Positions 11,152-21,828 of a DNA stretch of 64,000 nucleotides are shown piece after piece. Origin of the DNA: Tieghemiomyces parasiticus (lineage: Eukaryota; Kickxellomycota; Dimargaritomycetes; Dimargaritales; Dimargaritaceae). The position numbers were made by a program, and so were the translations under genes. Below the pieces are notes generated by a model, which was not told the DNA's origin, did not search any database, and saw nothing but the letters and a program-made list of their open reading frames with translations. The DNA lies in the NCBI GenBank assembly GCA_027575765.1, contig JANBPT010000128.1, positions 1-64,000 of the forward strand. Reading direction: 5' to 3'. Position 1 is the stretch's first letter. The number at the start of each line of letters is the position of its first letter.

Positions 11152-12543
11152 TCAAGTCACAGGGGAGGCAGGCGGCGTCAACGGGGCTGCCGCCTTAGCC
11201 TCCTCCACCAGCTTACGCATGAGGTAGGTAGCCTTCCGAATATTCTTTTCGTACTTTGCGGATACGGGTACGATGGGTAACTGGGTGAAGTCGGGGAGCC
11301 GAGCTAGGTTCGCCTTGGCCAATTCCGTCATGTCTGCTTTGTTGGCCACCACCAGCGACGGTTTGAGCAGCAGATCGGCCGAGTAGAGCTCCAACTCACG
11401 ACGGAGGGTGGCTAGGTCCTCCCAGGGATTCTCCTTACCGATATCGACCACATAGATTAGCACGTGGCTCCGCACAATGTGCCTGAGGAAATGGTGGCCC
11501 AGGCCATGGTTCTGATGGGCCCCGGCAATGAGGCCTGGGATGTCGGCCAACTTGAGCTGCCACTGGTCGGCATAGTCTACGGTACCGAGGTATGGGTTCA
11601 GCGTAGTGAACGGGTAGGGGGCGACCTTGGGGTGGGCGTTTGACACGGCTCGAAGGAAAGTCGACTTACCAGCATTTGGTAGTCCCACCAAACCGGCGTC
11701 GGCGATAGTTTTCAGCTCAAGTTCAAGCCACCGTTCCTCCCCTAGCAAGCCACGGAGTGCGAATTTCGGCAGGCGCATCTCGTTGCTGGCAAAGTGCGGA
11801 TTGCCCAGACCGCCCAGGCCGCCCCGGGCGACGGTGACGCGGTCGTCGGGGGTAGTCAGGTCCAGGTGGAGCCGGTCGCGCGGTCGTTCCGGGTGACGCA
11901 CAAGGTACTCGCGCGGGATCTCTGCATCATCGGTCTCACCCTCGTCCACCCAGCCGGGGAAGTACACAAAGTGGGTGGCGCGTTCGGCTGGTTGCAATTT
12001 CTTCCAGCTCTTGAACCCACGAACCGCCCGGTTGAGTTGTTGGCCCTCCTCGGAAGCAAGCTGCTGGTCCTTAGGGAGGTGCGGCGGATCAATCTCGCGG
12101 ACGGTGGTCCCCGGTGGTACGCGGACGATACAAGGGGACCCGTGCGTGCCGTGTTGTGCTTTGCCCGCGCCGTGGCCGCCGGCACCACCTTTGCACACCG
12201 ATTCGACAAAACTGAGGCTCGTCTCCCGCGGGTCGATCTGGAACACCACGTCGCCTCCCCGCCCGCCGTTGCCACCGTTGGGTGATCCGGTAATAATGTA
12301 TTTCTCGCGGACGAAACTCACGCAACCGCTGCCACCTTTACCGGCCCGCACTAGGATCCGGCGGATGTCCTTGAAATTTCCGCTCTAGTGTGGTGTGTGA
12401 CGCGATGGATAGGTATTGCAACGGGTGGGCTGGTTAGCGGCAAAAGGTGATTTTGAAAGGAAGAGAGGTAAGTGCGGTAGAATTTTCTCATACCATCCCG
12501 GTTGGGCAGCGGCACTCACCTTCTGGTATAGCTTGTAGCTCAT
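11152..12543 (-). CDS. MTG2: Obg-family GTPase, mitochondrial ribosome assembly factor MTG2
   Basis: Mtg2/GTPBP5 acts in late assembly of the mitochondrial large ribosomal subunit. The main exon is 11152-12384. A 24-bp first exon (12520-12543) begins with ATG and joins through a GTGAGT...CTAG intron in phase 0, producing the expected lead-in NFKDIRRILVRAGKGG. Total length is 418 residues. The Gly-rich Obg fold fills the N-terminal part (GGNGGRGGDV, GGAGGHGAGK). The G domain has GLPNAGKST (G1, about 239), DIPG (G3, about 289), NKAD (G4, about 354) and a G5 SA. The GAHQNHGLG segment is characteristic of Obg/Mtg2. The model lacks an obvious mitochondrial presequence; a further upstream exon joined at an AG near 12575 is possible. 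Identity is firm; the extreme N-terminus is not. Confidence 0.9.
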
Positions 12544-13055
12544 ATTGCTCGTTAGAGGAGTCCAGGTAGGGTGGGGCTAAGTCGTATTCGGCCCGGTCCT
12601 TAGGGAAGAGAGAGAGAGGGAGGAGTGGATCACGCTAGGAAGTGGGCGTGGTTTGGTGGCGGCCTGTCTCCGATTGGTCGTCGGGGGTTAGGCAAGGGGG
12701 GAATGTATCAAAGCCGCTGAAAGGGAGGAATGGTGCAACGGGATCGCAGTGAGTAGTCGGAAGTTGTGGTGTCTGGAGAGCATACAGCCAATTGATAATC
12801 ACTAATGAGCTCAGCCACATTCTCTAGCCGACTGTCACTCCCCGCACCGAGGACCAGTTACTAATATTATTATTTTATTTTTTATCCAAGCCGGTTCCCC
12901 AGATTCCTGAAATCTACCGAGCACAACCAGATGATCAGTGTCCAGTAGCCTCGGTCTACAACTCACACTCGCCCTCATACGCAACACTCCACCTTTGACA
13001 TTCCTTTTGGGTCTACTCGCATATTGTTTTTAAGGAACCCCCACCGCTACCCACC
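12544..13055. promoter_or_regulatory. Divergent intergenic region MTG2 / CNS1
   Basis: About 512 bp separate the two start codons, so both promoters must lie here. A minus-strand frame (12635-12820) has no support as an exon. There is a GA/CT-rich tract near 12610-12630. No clear TATA box is seen. Confidence 0.4.
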
Positions 13056-14171
13056 ATGGCGATTTCCGGCCCCCAGCTTAAGTACCGCTCCGACGATGGT
13101 CCTGGCAACGGGAGCGCACGTAAGACTCCAGACGAGTTCCTCGCTGAAATGCTCAAGTCGCCCCTCTTCATGCAGGAAATGCCCAAGGAGGGTGAGGTCG
13201 ATGACGCAGAAGCCAACCCGACCCTGGCGGCGCTCCAGAGCTTAGCTTTTGAAGGTAGCCCGACGGAGGTGGCCCAGAACTTCAAGAATCAGGGCAACGA
13301 CAGTTTCCGCGAAGGCACCAAGCGTGGGTACCGCAACGCCATCAAATTCTACACCCAGGCCATCGCGCAGGATTGCGAGGATCATGAACTCACAGCCACC
13401 TGCTATGTAAACCGCGCCGCGGTCAACTTGGAACTGCAGAACTACCGCCGGGTCCTAAACGACTGCCACGCTGCGTTGCAGATCAACCCCAAAAACGTCA
13501 AGGCGTTGTACCGGTCGGCCAGGGCGTGCCGGGCGCTGGGAAAGTACGAAGAGGCGCTGGAGTGCTGCCGGTGGGCCTTGGAATTCGACCCAGCGAACGC
13601 AGCGGTGAAAAAGGAACGGCAGGCGACCGAGGCGCAGCAAGCAGCCGCTGAGGCCAAACAGCAACGGGAGGTCGAGCGTGCAGCGGCCGAGGCTCGCGAG
13701 CAGGCCCTCCTGACCGAAGCTCTGCGGGAACGCAACGTCCGGCTGAGCGCATCGAGTGGCAGCAGCCACGTTTGGGAAAACGCGGACACGGAGCACCGGG
13801 TGCATCGGGATTCGGAAACGGGACGGTTGATCTGGCCCGTGTTCTTTATGTACCCAGAGTTCAAGGAGACCGATTTCATCCAGGCGTTCGACGAGGCAGA
13901 TACATTCCGTGATCACGTCCACACTATGTTCGCCACGCCCGCTCCATGGGACCCCGAACATCGATACAACCCGGAGAACGTCGAGCTCTTTTTCGAATAC
14001 TTTGCCACACCAAACGCCAGCCCCAAGCTGCTCAAGGTGGGCCAGAATCTCAGCCTGGGAAAGGTCCTGTCTAATCCGCGCTACACAGTGGTGAACGGGA
14101 TTCCGGCCTTTATCATCCTGGCCAAGACGGGCGAGTTCCGCGAGAAGTTCTTGGCCCAGTACAAGAGCTAA
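13056..14171 (+). CDS. CNS1: Hsp90/Hsp70 co-chaperone Cns1/TTC4
   Basis: Single exon, 371 residues, with a strong start context (CCACCATGG). Cns1/TTC4 carries a TPR clamp that binds the C-terminal EEVD of Hsp90 and Hsp70 and a C-terminal 'wheel' domain; in yeast it is essential and supports translation elongation factor 2 folding. Here the TPR units cover about residues 68-180 (FKNQGNDSFREG, CYVNRAAVNLELQNY, KALYRSARACRALGKYEEAL). A charged Ala/Glu/Gln-rich helix follows (about 185-225). The wheel domain runs from about 245 to the end with WPVFFMYPEFKETDFI and FFEYFATPN motifs. Length fits the family. It converges on ARPC4. Confidence 0.93.
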   Translation: MAISGPQLKYRSDDGPGNGSARKTPDEFLAEMLKSPLFMQEMPKEGEVDDAEANPTLAALQSLAFEGSPTEVAQNFKNQGNDSFREGTKRGYRNAIKFYTQAIAQDCEDHELTATCYVNRAAVNLELQNYRRVLNDCHAALQINPKNVKALYRSARACRALGKYEEALECCRWALEFDPANAAVKKERQATEAQQAAAEAKQQREVERAAAEAREQALLTEALRERNVRLSASSGSSHVWENADTEHRVHRDSETGRLIWPVFFMYPEFKETDFIQAFDEADTFRDHVHTMFATPAPWDPEHRYNPENVELFFEYFATPNASPKLLKVGQNLSLGKVLSNPRYTVVNGIPAFIILAKTGEFREKFLAQYKS

Positions 14172-14397
14172 AGGGATATCGCCTGTGCCGACATGGCTCC
14201 CCCTTTTTTACCACAACTGGAAAAATATTTAAAAGTTTATAGGTGCTAAACGCACGCGTACGGATCAACGTGCGGCGACACAGCTTGCCGGAGATGTTTC
14301 AGTGAAGTGGACGGCGTGTGAAGACGAGATGGCAAGAAGGCCCATAAAATTGGGTGGCGGGTCTCAACCAGCATGTAGTGTCTATGTGGGGAAGAGC

Positions 14398-15272
14398 CTA
14401 TACGAATTGGGATAGGTACGACTCGGCCACGATACGGGCGCGGGCGTTGAGGCTCAGTTTCATTTCGCTGATTTCTTTATCGACTTCTTCCATGAACTGG
14501 ATGATAAAGTCGACCAACTTGTGCTTGAACATTTGTTCGGCGTGGAAGTTGGTGATAAGAAAGCTGATGTCGTAGCCCTTGACGGGCTTGCGGCGTAGAA
14601 TAATAAAGTTCTCGGCGCGCTGCATCAGGAACCGCGTGAACTTGTGACACAGGATCCGTTCAATATCGTCGGCCTGCTTGATACGGATGCTCACCCGCAC
14701 CGAGTTGAAGGCTGTCTCGATTAGAACCTGCTCGTTCTCATTGCGGCTGATGGTCAGCGGGTTCAGCAACACTTCCTTGCTCGTTCTGCCAGATGGTCGG
14801 GGTGGATCGGCGTAGGTGAAGGACCGGGTTAAAACGGATCGAGTAGGGAGGAGAAGCCAGGATACGCGCGGAAATGGCCCATTTAACCAATAAGTGACCC
14901 GCACAATCCAGGGAAACTGCGACTTACTGGGCCTCCACTTCGGGAATGTTGTGCTTCTCAACCACCTGCGAGGCGAAGTTCTCGACGCACAGCGCCGCGG
15001 TAAGCGTCGAGCGCACGGCGAGTAGGTAAGGACGTAGCGTGTTGGACTGAGCCGTGAAGAGGTGGTGCGAAGCGGTTACGGGCAGCGGCTGAGTTAGTTG
15101 GCTGTGCATAGGTACAAGCAAGTAGGGGCCCGGCCCCGTCTCTTGGCACAGTCCTGCGCCATCGCCTGGTCCAGGCTGTCCATCTCTTCTTCACGTCTAT
15201 TCAGGTCAAGTGGTCTAGGGCACGCAGCCGAGACCGCCGATTCCGGCGGGAATGGACCCTTTCGCTTACCAT
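14398..15272 (-). CDS. ARPC4: Actin-related protein 2/3 complex subunit 4 (ARPC4/Arc19)
   Basis: ARPC4 forms the structural core of the Arp2/3 complex with ARPC2 and nucleates branched actin at endocytic patches. Three exons: an ATG-only exon 15272-15270 followed at once by GTAAGC, then 15046-14928, then 14785-14398. The result is 169 residues, one more than human ARPC4. It begins [16 protein letters not shown], and the exon 2/3 join reads [21 protein letters not shown], exactly as the family requires. Other landmarks are [34 protein letters not shown] and a C-terminal [12 protein letters not shown]. Intron 1 (223 bp) has a CTAAC branch-like site and CAG acceptor. It is head to head with ARPC1. 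The 3-base first exon rests on phase and consensus; everything else is very secure. Confidence 0.93.
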
Positions 15273-15721
15273 ATTAACGATGGCGATGCTTCGAACGGGG
15301 GCCAAGAAAGAGAATGATACGAAAGAAGCAAGGGGGGGGGGGTGGACGAATAGAGGGTACTAAAACGCTGGGGCTTTGGTGAGCAATTTCGAACGGGCCA
15401 ATTCGATGCGGAAGGGGGAGGGGGGAACTCGGAGAGTTCAACAGCCGCAGGCAGGCTGAGATGGGCCCTCATCGAAATGACGAGTCCCGTTCCCACTGCG
15501 TGTCTCGCCGCCCGCCAAGGCCTCATCCCCTGTATACACTCGTCCGTCTGACACCGAGCAGAACCCAAGGAAACCGACCAGACGCTCAGCCTTCTGAGAC
15601 TACCAGCAGGGCACACGTTACTCACCCTCATTCGCCATCACCTGCATCTCGTCTGTCTCCTCATTCTGGCTTCAACCGCATTTACTCTTACCTATCTATT
15701 ATACCACTCCCGTGCGACGCC
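15273..15721. promoter_or_regulatory. Shared divergent promoter region of ARPC4 and ARPC1
   Basis: 449 bp lie between the start codons of two subunits of the same complex. The ARPC4 side is pyrimidine-rich on its coding strand and contains an 11-base G-run (15332-15342 on +). The ARPC1 side has a C/T-rich leader near 15600-15720. No TATA consensus stands out. A shared regulatory region is an inference from the geometry. Confidence 0.5.
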
Positions 15722-17278
15722 ATGGCCGTTCTGAACCAGCACACGTTTCCGTTCTGCGTAACGGCCCACGCCTTCAACAGCGACCAGACCAGTAAGTTGT
15801 GATATTTTAGCATTCAACTCGGTCCCAAGGAACATCAGACCGCCCGGCCACCTCATCTGGCAGGTAGAGCGCCGAGCGGGAAAGGTGTGGACCAGACGGA
15901 GGTCTGCGACTACAGCGGGGTCGGGGCTGATGGCGGCGAACTGACGGACTCATTCCGTTCTTCCAGGAACCGAGGCGCTCTGAGTCAATACACTTGCCCC
16001 GCCTAATGGGCCGGACACTCACTTGACCAAGTCGCCCGAGTTCGACGCAGCTGAACCGGGCGCCTCGCCCTTTTCACTGAGCTATTCTAACTGAATACCC
16101 ATCTGGACTCGCCCTCGCGTACTTGCGCTCTACCTCTCCCCCTCCCTCCAGAGGTCGCCGTATGTCCCAACACCAATGAGGTCCAGATCTATGGCAAGTC
16201 TACCGGCGGCTGGACGTTGGAACACACGCTGCGCGAGCACGACCTACAAGTGACGAGCATCGATTGGGCACCCAAGACCAATCGCATCGTCACCTGTTCG
16301 CAGGACAAGAATGCCTACGTGTGGAACTACGACGGCCAGGCGTGGAAACCGACTTTGGTTCACCTACGCATTAACCGCGCGGCTACCTTCGCCAAGTGGA
16401 GTCCCAACGAGGACAAATTCGCCGTCGCCAGTGGGGCCCGGTGCATCTCGGTGTGCTACTTTGGCGAAGACAACGACTGGTGGGTCTCAAAGCACATCAA
16501 GAAGCCCCTCACCTCTACGGTCCTCTGTCTTGACTGGCACCCTAATAACGTGCTGCTAGCCGCTGGGTCGGCGGATATGAAGGCCCGTGTATTCTCCGCC
16601 TTCATTAAGGGGGTCGACAAGAAACCCCCGTCCTCTGTGTGGGGTGAAAAACTACCCTTCAATACCGTGTGCGCCGAGTACACCAATCCGAGCAGTGGCT
16701 GGGTTCATAGCGTAGCCTTCTCGCCCAGCGGTGACGCCTTGGCCTGGACGGGCCATGATGCCAGCGTGTCTGTGGCTTATCCCGGGTCTAACCAGATCGC
16801 TCATGTACGTACCCGCCAGCTGCCCTTCCTGGCCGTCGCCTGGGTGTCGGAGACTAAACTGGTCGCCGCTGGACATGACTGCACGCCCATGCTGTTTGAG
16901 CGCGATGACGCCGAAGCCGGCGCCAACGGTACCAACCCGGCCGCTCCGCATTGGAAGTGGGTCAAGTCCCTCGACCAAAGCGGCGCCGATGCCACTGGTG
17001 GCATGGGTACCCGGATGTCCAAGATCGCGTCCAACAGCGCCTTTAACATGTTCCGCCAAATGGACTCCCGCGCCCAGAGCGAGACCTCCGGTAGCGGCTC
17101 CGGGGGCGCCAACGGGGCTGGCGGAGAGGGCGGTATCGGCAGCGCCCTGCACCCTGCGGCCAATAGCGTTCACCAGAACACCATCACGTCGTTAAAACCC
17201 TTGGCCCAGGGTGGCGCCAGCGCCACCGAGTTTTCCACCAGTGGATTGGACGGCAAGGTGGCCATATGGGCCTGCTAA
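15722..17278 (+). CDS. ARPC1: Actin-related protein 2/3 complex subunit 1 (ARPC1/Arc40), WD40
   Basis: ARPC1 is the seven-bladed WD40 subunit that contacts nucleation-promoting factors. Exon 1 is 15722-15791, ending in phase 1 before GTAAGT; exon 2 is 16152-17278. The join gives HAFNSDQTKVAVCPNTNEV, as the family requires, for 398 residues in all. Family landmarks: EHDLQVTSIDWAPKTNRIVTC, INRAATFAKWSPNEDKFAV, NDWWVSKHIKKP, LDWHPNNVLLAAGSAD and AAGHDCTPMLF. The protruding helix specific to ARPC1 is present (FNMFRQMDSRAQ, about residue 320), followed by a Gly/Ser-rich linker longer than in animal homologues. The C-terminus ends DGKVAIWAC. The 360-bp intron is long for this window. Confidence 0.95.
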
Positions 17279-17563
17279 GGCCGGGGGGGTTCCTTGTCAC
17301 CCCAATCCCGCGATGTTGAAGGTTCACCGTGCCTACCGGTCCTATTGTGGCATGCGGCGCCGACTCCACTGACCGTAGGGCCTAATTGTGTTGATTTCTA
17401 CCATGTCTGTCATACCCGTGTTTTTATAAACCTTTTGCCAACTTTGCGCATAACCGTCCTAGTATGGTAACATGTATCCGCTCGACATTGCGTGCGGGTG
17501 AATTGGGCGAACGTGCTAGGGCTGGGGATCGTTATCACCGATTGCCAAGGTTATTTATTGGAC

Positions 17564-18223
17564 CTAAGGATGCCGCCGCGCACTCCGCTGAGGCGGTCCA
17601 GAATTAAGGTTAAAGCGAATCGTACTGGGCCCGGCCACGGAGCGGGTTCCTGTCGAAGGCACCCGGAGGCCACTTGGCTGTGGCTGTTGCCGCCACGGCG
17701 GAGCTTTCAACAACGTGCCTGGCTGCGACCTACCCGAAGGCGGCACACGCAGCGTCCGTGATGACGGCTGTGGTGTCGGTGAGACCGACGACCGGTCGTC
17801 GTAGTCGTCGCCGTCCAGAATCATTCCCATGCGATCCCCATCGTCCTGGAAGCCTGACAACGGAGTCTCCACCGCGTATTCCCGGCCCATCCCGGCAGGT
17901 CCGACATCCCCACCATCACCACCGCCTGCCACGGACCGCGTGTCCGATGTGGTGGCCCCTACCGGCTCAGCCTGTTCTGAGATGAGGGTGTAGACTGAGG
18001 ACTGGATCAGGGTGAATACCAGGGCCGACTGGCGCTCGACAATCCTCAAGGTATCCATAAGTTGCGGGAGATGGGTGACGTTAAGGGACTGGAGGTGCTG
18101 GTTGATGTCGTGAATGTGCCGCTTCATGCGGTCGTACTCGCCCAACACTGCCCGCTGGTCGCCGCTGTAGGACGCCTGGGCGAGACGCGACCGGAACGGT
18201 GTCTTACGAGTGGATTGGGCCAT
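17564..18223 (-). CDS. Small protein with N-terminal helical/coiled-coil segment, unknown function
   Basis: Single exon, 219 residues, first ATG at 18223. Residues about 12-85 are predicted by eye to be helical, with regularly spaced hydrophobics (RMKRHIHDINQHLQSLN, QLMDTLRIVERQSALVF). The rest is Pro/Ser/Gly/Arg-rich and probably disordered, ending in a basic QRSARRHP tail. The size and layout resemble small kinetochore (DASH-type) or BLOC-type coiled-coil subunits, but I cannot match a specific family and do not assign one. Codon bias matches the neighbouring genes. It converges on ARPC1 with 285 bp between stops, and transcription runs away from the UBE3D-like gene. Confidence 0.6.
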   Translation of the reverse strand: MAQSTRKTPFRSRLAQASYSGDQRAVLGEYDRMKRHIHDINQHLQSLNVTHLPQLMDTLRIVERQSALVFTLIQSSVYTLISEQAEPVGATTSDTRSVAGGGDGGDVGPAGMGREYAVETPLSGFQDDGDRMGMILDGDDYDDRSSVSPTPQPSSRTLRVPPSGRSQPGTLLKAPPWRQQPQPSGLRVPSTGTRSVAGPSTIRFNLNSGPPQRSARRHP

Positions 18224-18662
18224 GGGCTAGTATAGTTGCAGTTTAAGGAGGAGATTCGACCTCAACAAACCAATTCAGGTGCCGGTGGCAAACTCTGTTG
18301 CGAATGCAGATTATGGTCGGAGCTCGAAATGGCCTTTGCAGGATAGCAAAACACGGTGCTAATGGCTGATGCGCTCGTCGGCGGTTGATGGTTAGGCCGA
18401 AATCGACTAAGGTGGTCGGTAAGGGGAAATGTCATGGGTATAGACATTGAATCGGCCCCCTCCATGGGGTTTGGCAGTTGGAAGGCTTTGTTTACCTCTT
18501 TCGATTGCTCCCAGCGTCCGATAATCCGTTCTCTGGCCATACAGCGTTGGTTATTTTTCCTGCATATTGCATCCAAAGGTGTTCAGCAATGTCCCCAGGC
18601 CTTCCGCTATCTTCAAGGTGGAGTTTATTGACGGTACACCTTCCGAGTAGTACCTAAACTGG
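18224..18662. other. Intergenic region between coiled-coil gene and UBE3D-like gene
   Basis: No gene is seen. It holds the promoter of the minus-strand coiled-coil gene and the 3' end of the minus-strand UBE3D-like gene. Short frames here have no codon bias. Confidence 0.4.
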
Positions 18663-21337
18663 CTACCTATTCGCCTCGTCGGATACCAGGAGTAGACCAA
18701 CTTGGAACCCGTTGAATTGACATAAATTAGGTGGGAGGGCGTATGAACTGGCCCTTAGAGCACCCATGATCTCCGTACACAGGTGTGCCGGGTAGTAGAG
18801 AGATTCGACGTCCCCACGGACCCTCCACTGATTGGCGTGTCTGTAATAAAAAGAAGGCATGGAGATAGAGGGGTTAAATTGGGCAGTTATTCTATTAATG
18901 GATAAAAAGATGCCTAGTGGAGGTTACCGATCGACCAGCCAAGCCCGGTCGATGTCGAACTCCTAAGAGAGAGGAAATGACTTACTTTTGAAATGCAACC
19001 GCGTCGATGGTTTCGTCCAGATAGCCGATCTTGAGTGCTGTAATTAAATGCGTAAACGACAGTTTAAGCCATTGGAATTATCAATTATTTTTAGAGACTG
19101 GTGTCGTCCACCCTCGGCGATCTACAGGTCGTCCAACGTTACCAAGACACCGGTATATTCAAATCGACAGTACGTGCATATTATGGCATATGTGCATTAC
19201 TTACCTTCACTGGGTGTATGGGCCAGTTTGGCCAGATCCGATCGGATGTCATCGGGTAGGCGGAGGGCCCCGGTACCATTGATTGTTCGACCGATCGCGA
19301 GGGCATTGGTTGACACAATAACATTCCAGTGTAGCAACCAGAGCTGTAGTGAAAAAAAGGGGGGGTGCGGATGAGATGGCGGGGAAGGAGGTGGAATTAG
19401 CGTGCAGCCGCGCCGCTGCATGAAGAACGCAGTGGGGACAAAATATGTGTTCCGTGTTGACTGCACAACGTAGAGCGTTATACAGATCACATAGATAATG
19501 CGCGCACTTACCAAGGCCACCGGCTCCTTATGCTGGCGGTCGCGGTAGAGGCAAAACCGGTAGTTGGCATGTGCCTTGCCACTCTCAACCAAGTCGGCTA
19601 CGGCAAAGGCGGTTGATGGGGCGCGCAGAATGGTTGGCCTAAGGTAAAGGCAGGTAGAGATGGGCGGAAGTATGGACCAGAGCGACAGTAACAGTGAGTA
19701 CCCAATAGCAGAAATTGAGATTTCAGTACTCCCCACAAGCGAGGCCTTTAATCACTTACTCGGAGGCTGGATCGTTGATAAACTCGATGGCATACTTGAA
19801 AAACAGGTGCGTGTCGTTCTCTGTTCCGTGTAGGCGGCATAGTTACAGAATATATGAGATGGTGAGGTCAGTCATATGCCCCAAATATCGGCCGGGTGTG
19901 GGCCCCACCTCAAAGATACCCATGACCCAACCTACCTGAATCACTAGCCGCTGGCCGCTCCGGGGCGGCAGCGGACGGGAGCCGCCAGCGCTCACCAAGT
20001 GGCTGGGTACAGTGTCGGCAGACCAGTTCCGTGTGGTATTCGTAGACCTGAGATGATGCGGTTGCAGGACGGTACGCAGCGTAGCATATGAGATAAGTTT
20101 AAGGGCAACTGTATTCAACTACGGCGAAATCCGCTGGCACTCGAAAGGAGGGGATGTAGCCGTCTAAGGTAGCTTCCGAGAGGCAAGGGACTCGCCACTA
20201 AGCGTACTGGCCAGCTCACACTGTACCACCAACCAACGTTCCCCGAAAAAGGGGGACGGTCAGGGCGCTGCAGGCTGAGTTGGCCAACACGACCGGAAGT
20301 TGTTCGTTAGAGGCCTACCAGCGGCACGAAGCAGCCGACGAGAACGCAGCACGCCTCGGGCCGGGGCGGAAATTACTCTAGGACAACGGTATCAGTGGAA
20401 GGTCTACAGGCTCAAGACCAGCCACTTTCTTTAGGTTGTCCAAATACGGGGAAGCAGGGAAGCTCGTTATACCCACCACTGCAGTCGAGAATCCACCGGA
20501 CATGCAGCCTGGGGGCGAGGGGGGATGGGGACTTACTGAGGGTCGGGTGGTGGTTTCGGCGGCAGGAACGACCGGTACTAGGCCAGCCTGATTCACGGCG
20601 GCCGCGACATTACTGCCATGGACCAGGACATAAGTGTGACCAACCAGCAGTTGATTGACTTTGGGTTCCCAAGGATGTATCCGGAACCCAGGCTGGCTCA
20701 CGTCCCGGTCGTACTTCATAATATACTTGGTTTCCTCGTCGGGATGGCACATCCAGCAGTCCAGCAGCTCAGACCAGTGTTCCGACGGAAGATCTAATGG
20801 ACGAAACGGATCAGCATTGTTGGCAGAGTCGGGCACAGCAGGCCGAGTGCGGGCTACGAAGGTATGGCACTGGCGACACCGGATCGCCTTGGCGTTAACT
20901 AATCGGCCGGCCGCGAGAGGCGGCTCGCGTTCAGCGAGGAACGTTCGGCGGTGGGGGATCGTCTGTGTGAGACCCACACCGGTGGCCCGGAGGTGGAAGA
21001 CCAGGCTGGAGCGGTCGCTTGGGCCGTCTGTCGCGGGGGCCAAACGCTCCGCACGGATCGGGGTCGGGTCGACTGGTAAGGGTAGTCTGAGGGTAACTGG
21101 TGCTGTTGCGGAATCCGTCGGCGCCGGCGTCCATTCTACTCGGTCGGGTCCAAATAACAGGGTCGGCTGGGGGACGTCCGTCGTACCTGCCGTGGTGGAA
21201 CGAGGCTTTGGTTCAGTACCGGCGACGTAGGTCACGTAGAGAGCCACCTTGCGCAGCTGTGGCAGGGCCTCGGCATAGAAATCGGGAACAGGTGAGGCGG
21301 TCATGACGGAACTGGCGGTCAAGCGCAAGGTCAACAT
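18663..21337 (-). CDS. UBE3D: UBE3D-like E3 ubiquitin ligase (E2-binding HECT-like protein), seven exons
   Basis: The UBE3D family binds a ubiquitin-conjugating E2 through a HECT-like domain. Model: 21337-20537, 20047-19936, 19820-19760, 19638-19512, 19343-19205, 19037-18986, 18840-18663; 489 residues. All junctions have GT-AG ends and agreeing phases. Family landmarks: CRQCHTFV with LPSEHWSELLDCWMCHPDEE in exon 1, VCRHCTQPLGE in exon 2 (the paired Cys motifs), a WLLHWNVIVST strand in exon 5, and a C-terminal LPPNLCQFNGFQVGLLLV block. Human UBE3D is 389 residues; the excess is mainly in the N-terminal half. The first intron (20536-20048, 489 bp) is the least certain: exon 1 can read on to 20378 and an extra exon could hide there. 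ATG 21304 is an alternative start. It is divergent from the PPR-like gene at 21829. Confidence 0.82.
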
Positions 21338-21828
21338 GTAGGACAGGACCACGCCAGAGGGCTAGGGAGCGGAGAAAAGCGTTCCACTAGTACCCCCACT
21401 TGACAAACGAACGGCCCAGACGTTGACCTCTGGGAACCCGGCCCTCCACTGTAGCGCTGTATAGGTCTTACCAGCACACTCACTAGGTCACGTCTCAAAA
21501 ATCCACGTGATTTTTTATTGTGCTTACTGATAGGCCCTTGACTGTGCTGATACCACAGCGAAGCTGATGGGTTCCGTCAATGCCACATTTTTTGGACCTA
21601 GCATCGCCGAGCACATTTCGAGCAAATAGGAGTGCTGCGGCCCTAGACCCGGTACCCTAGTTTGATGAGCCTTTCTAGTGCTTCCTGAGCCCAGGCCCAG
21701 TGCTGCGACTGCTGCCGATGTGTTGGAAAATCCAAGCACCACCCAGCCCTGTCCATCACATCCCAAACCGTAGTAATAGACTTCACCTGCTTCCTCGTCC
21801 ATTCCTCTTATATTGCCCCGCTCCTGCC
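21338..21828. promoter_or_regulatory. Divergent intergenic region UBE3D-like / PPR-like gene
   Basis: About 490 bp lie between start codons. The open frame of the downstream gene extends through part of it to a GTG at 21700, with an in-frame ATG at 21718, so the 3' half could be coding if that ATG is used. Confidence 0.4.

Noticed and set aside
12635..12820. 61-codon minus-strand frame as first exon of MTG2
   Set aside because: No donor joins it in phase to 12543 or 12384, and its sequence is not presequence-like.
20509..20536. 28-bp intron inside exon 1 of the UBE3D-like gene
   Set aside because: Too short for any fungal spliceosomal intron I know, and the joined frame runs into a stop soon after. 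The 489-bp intron to 20048 keeps the phase.
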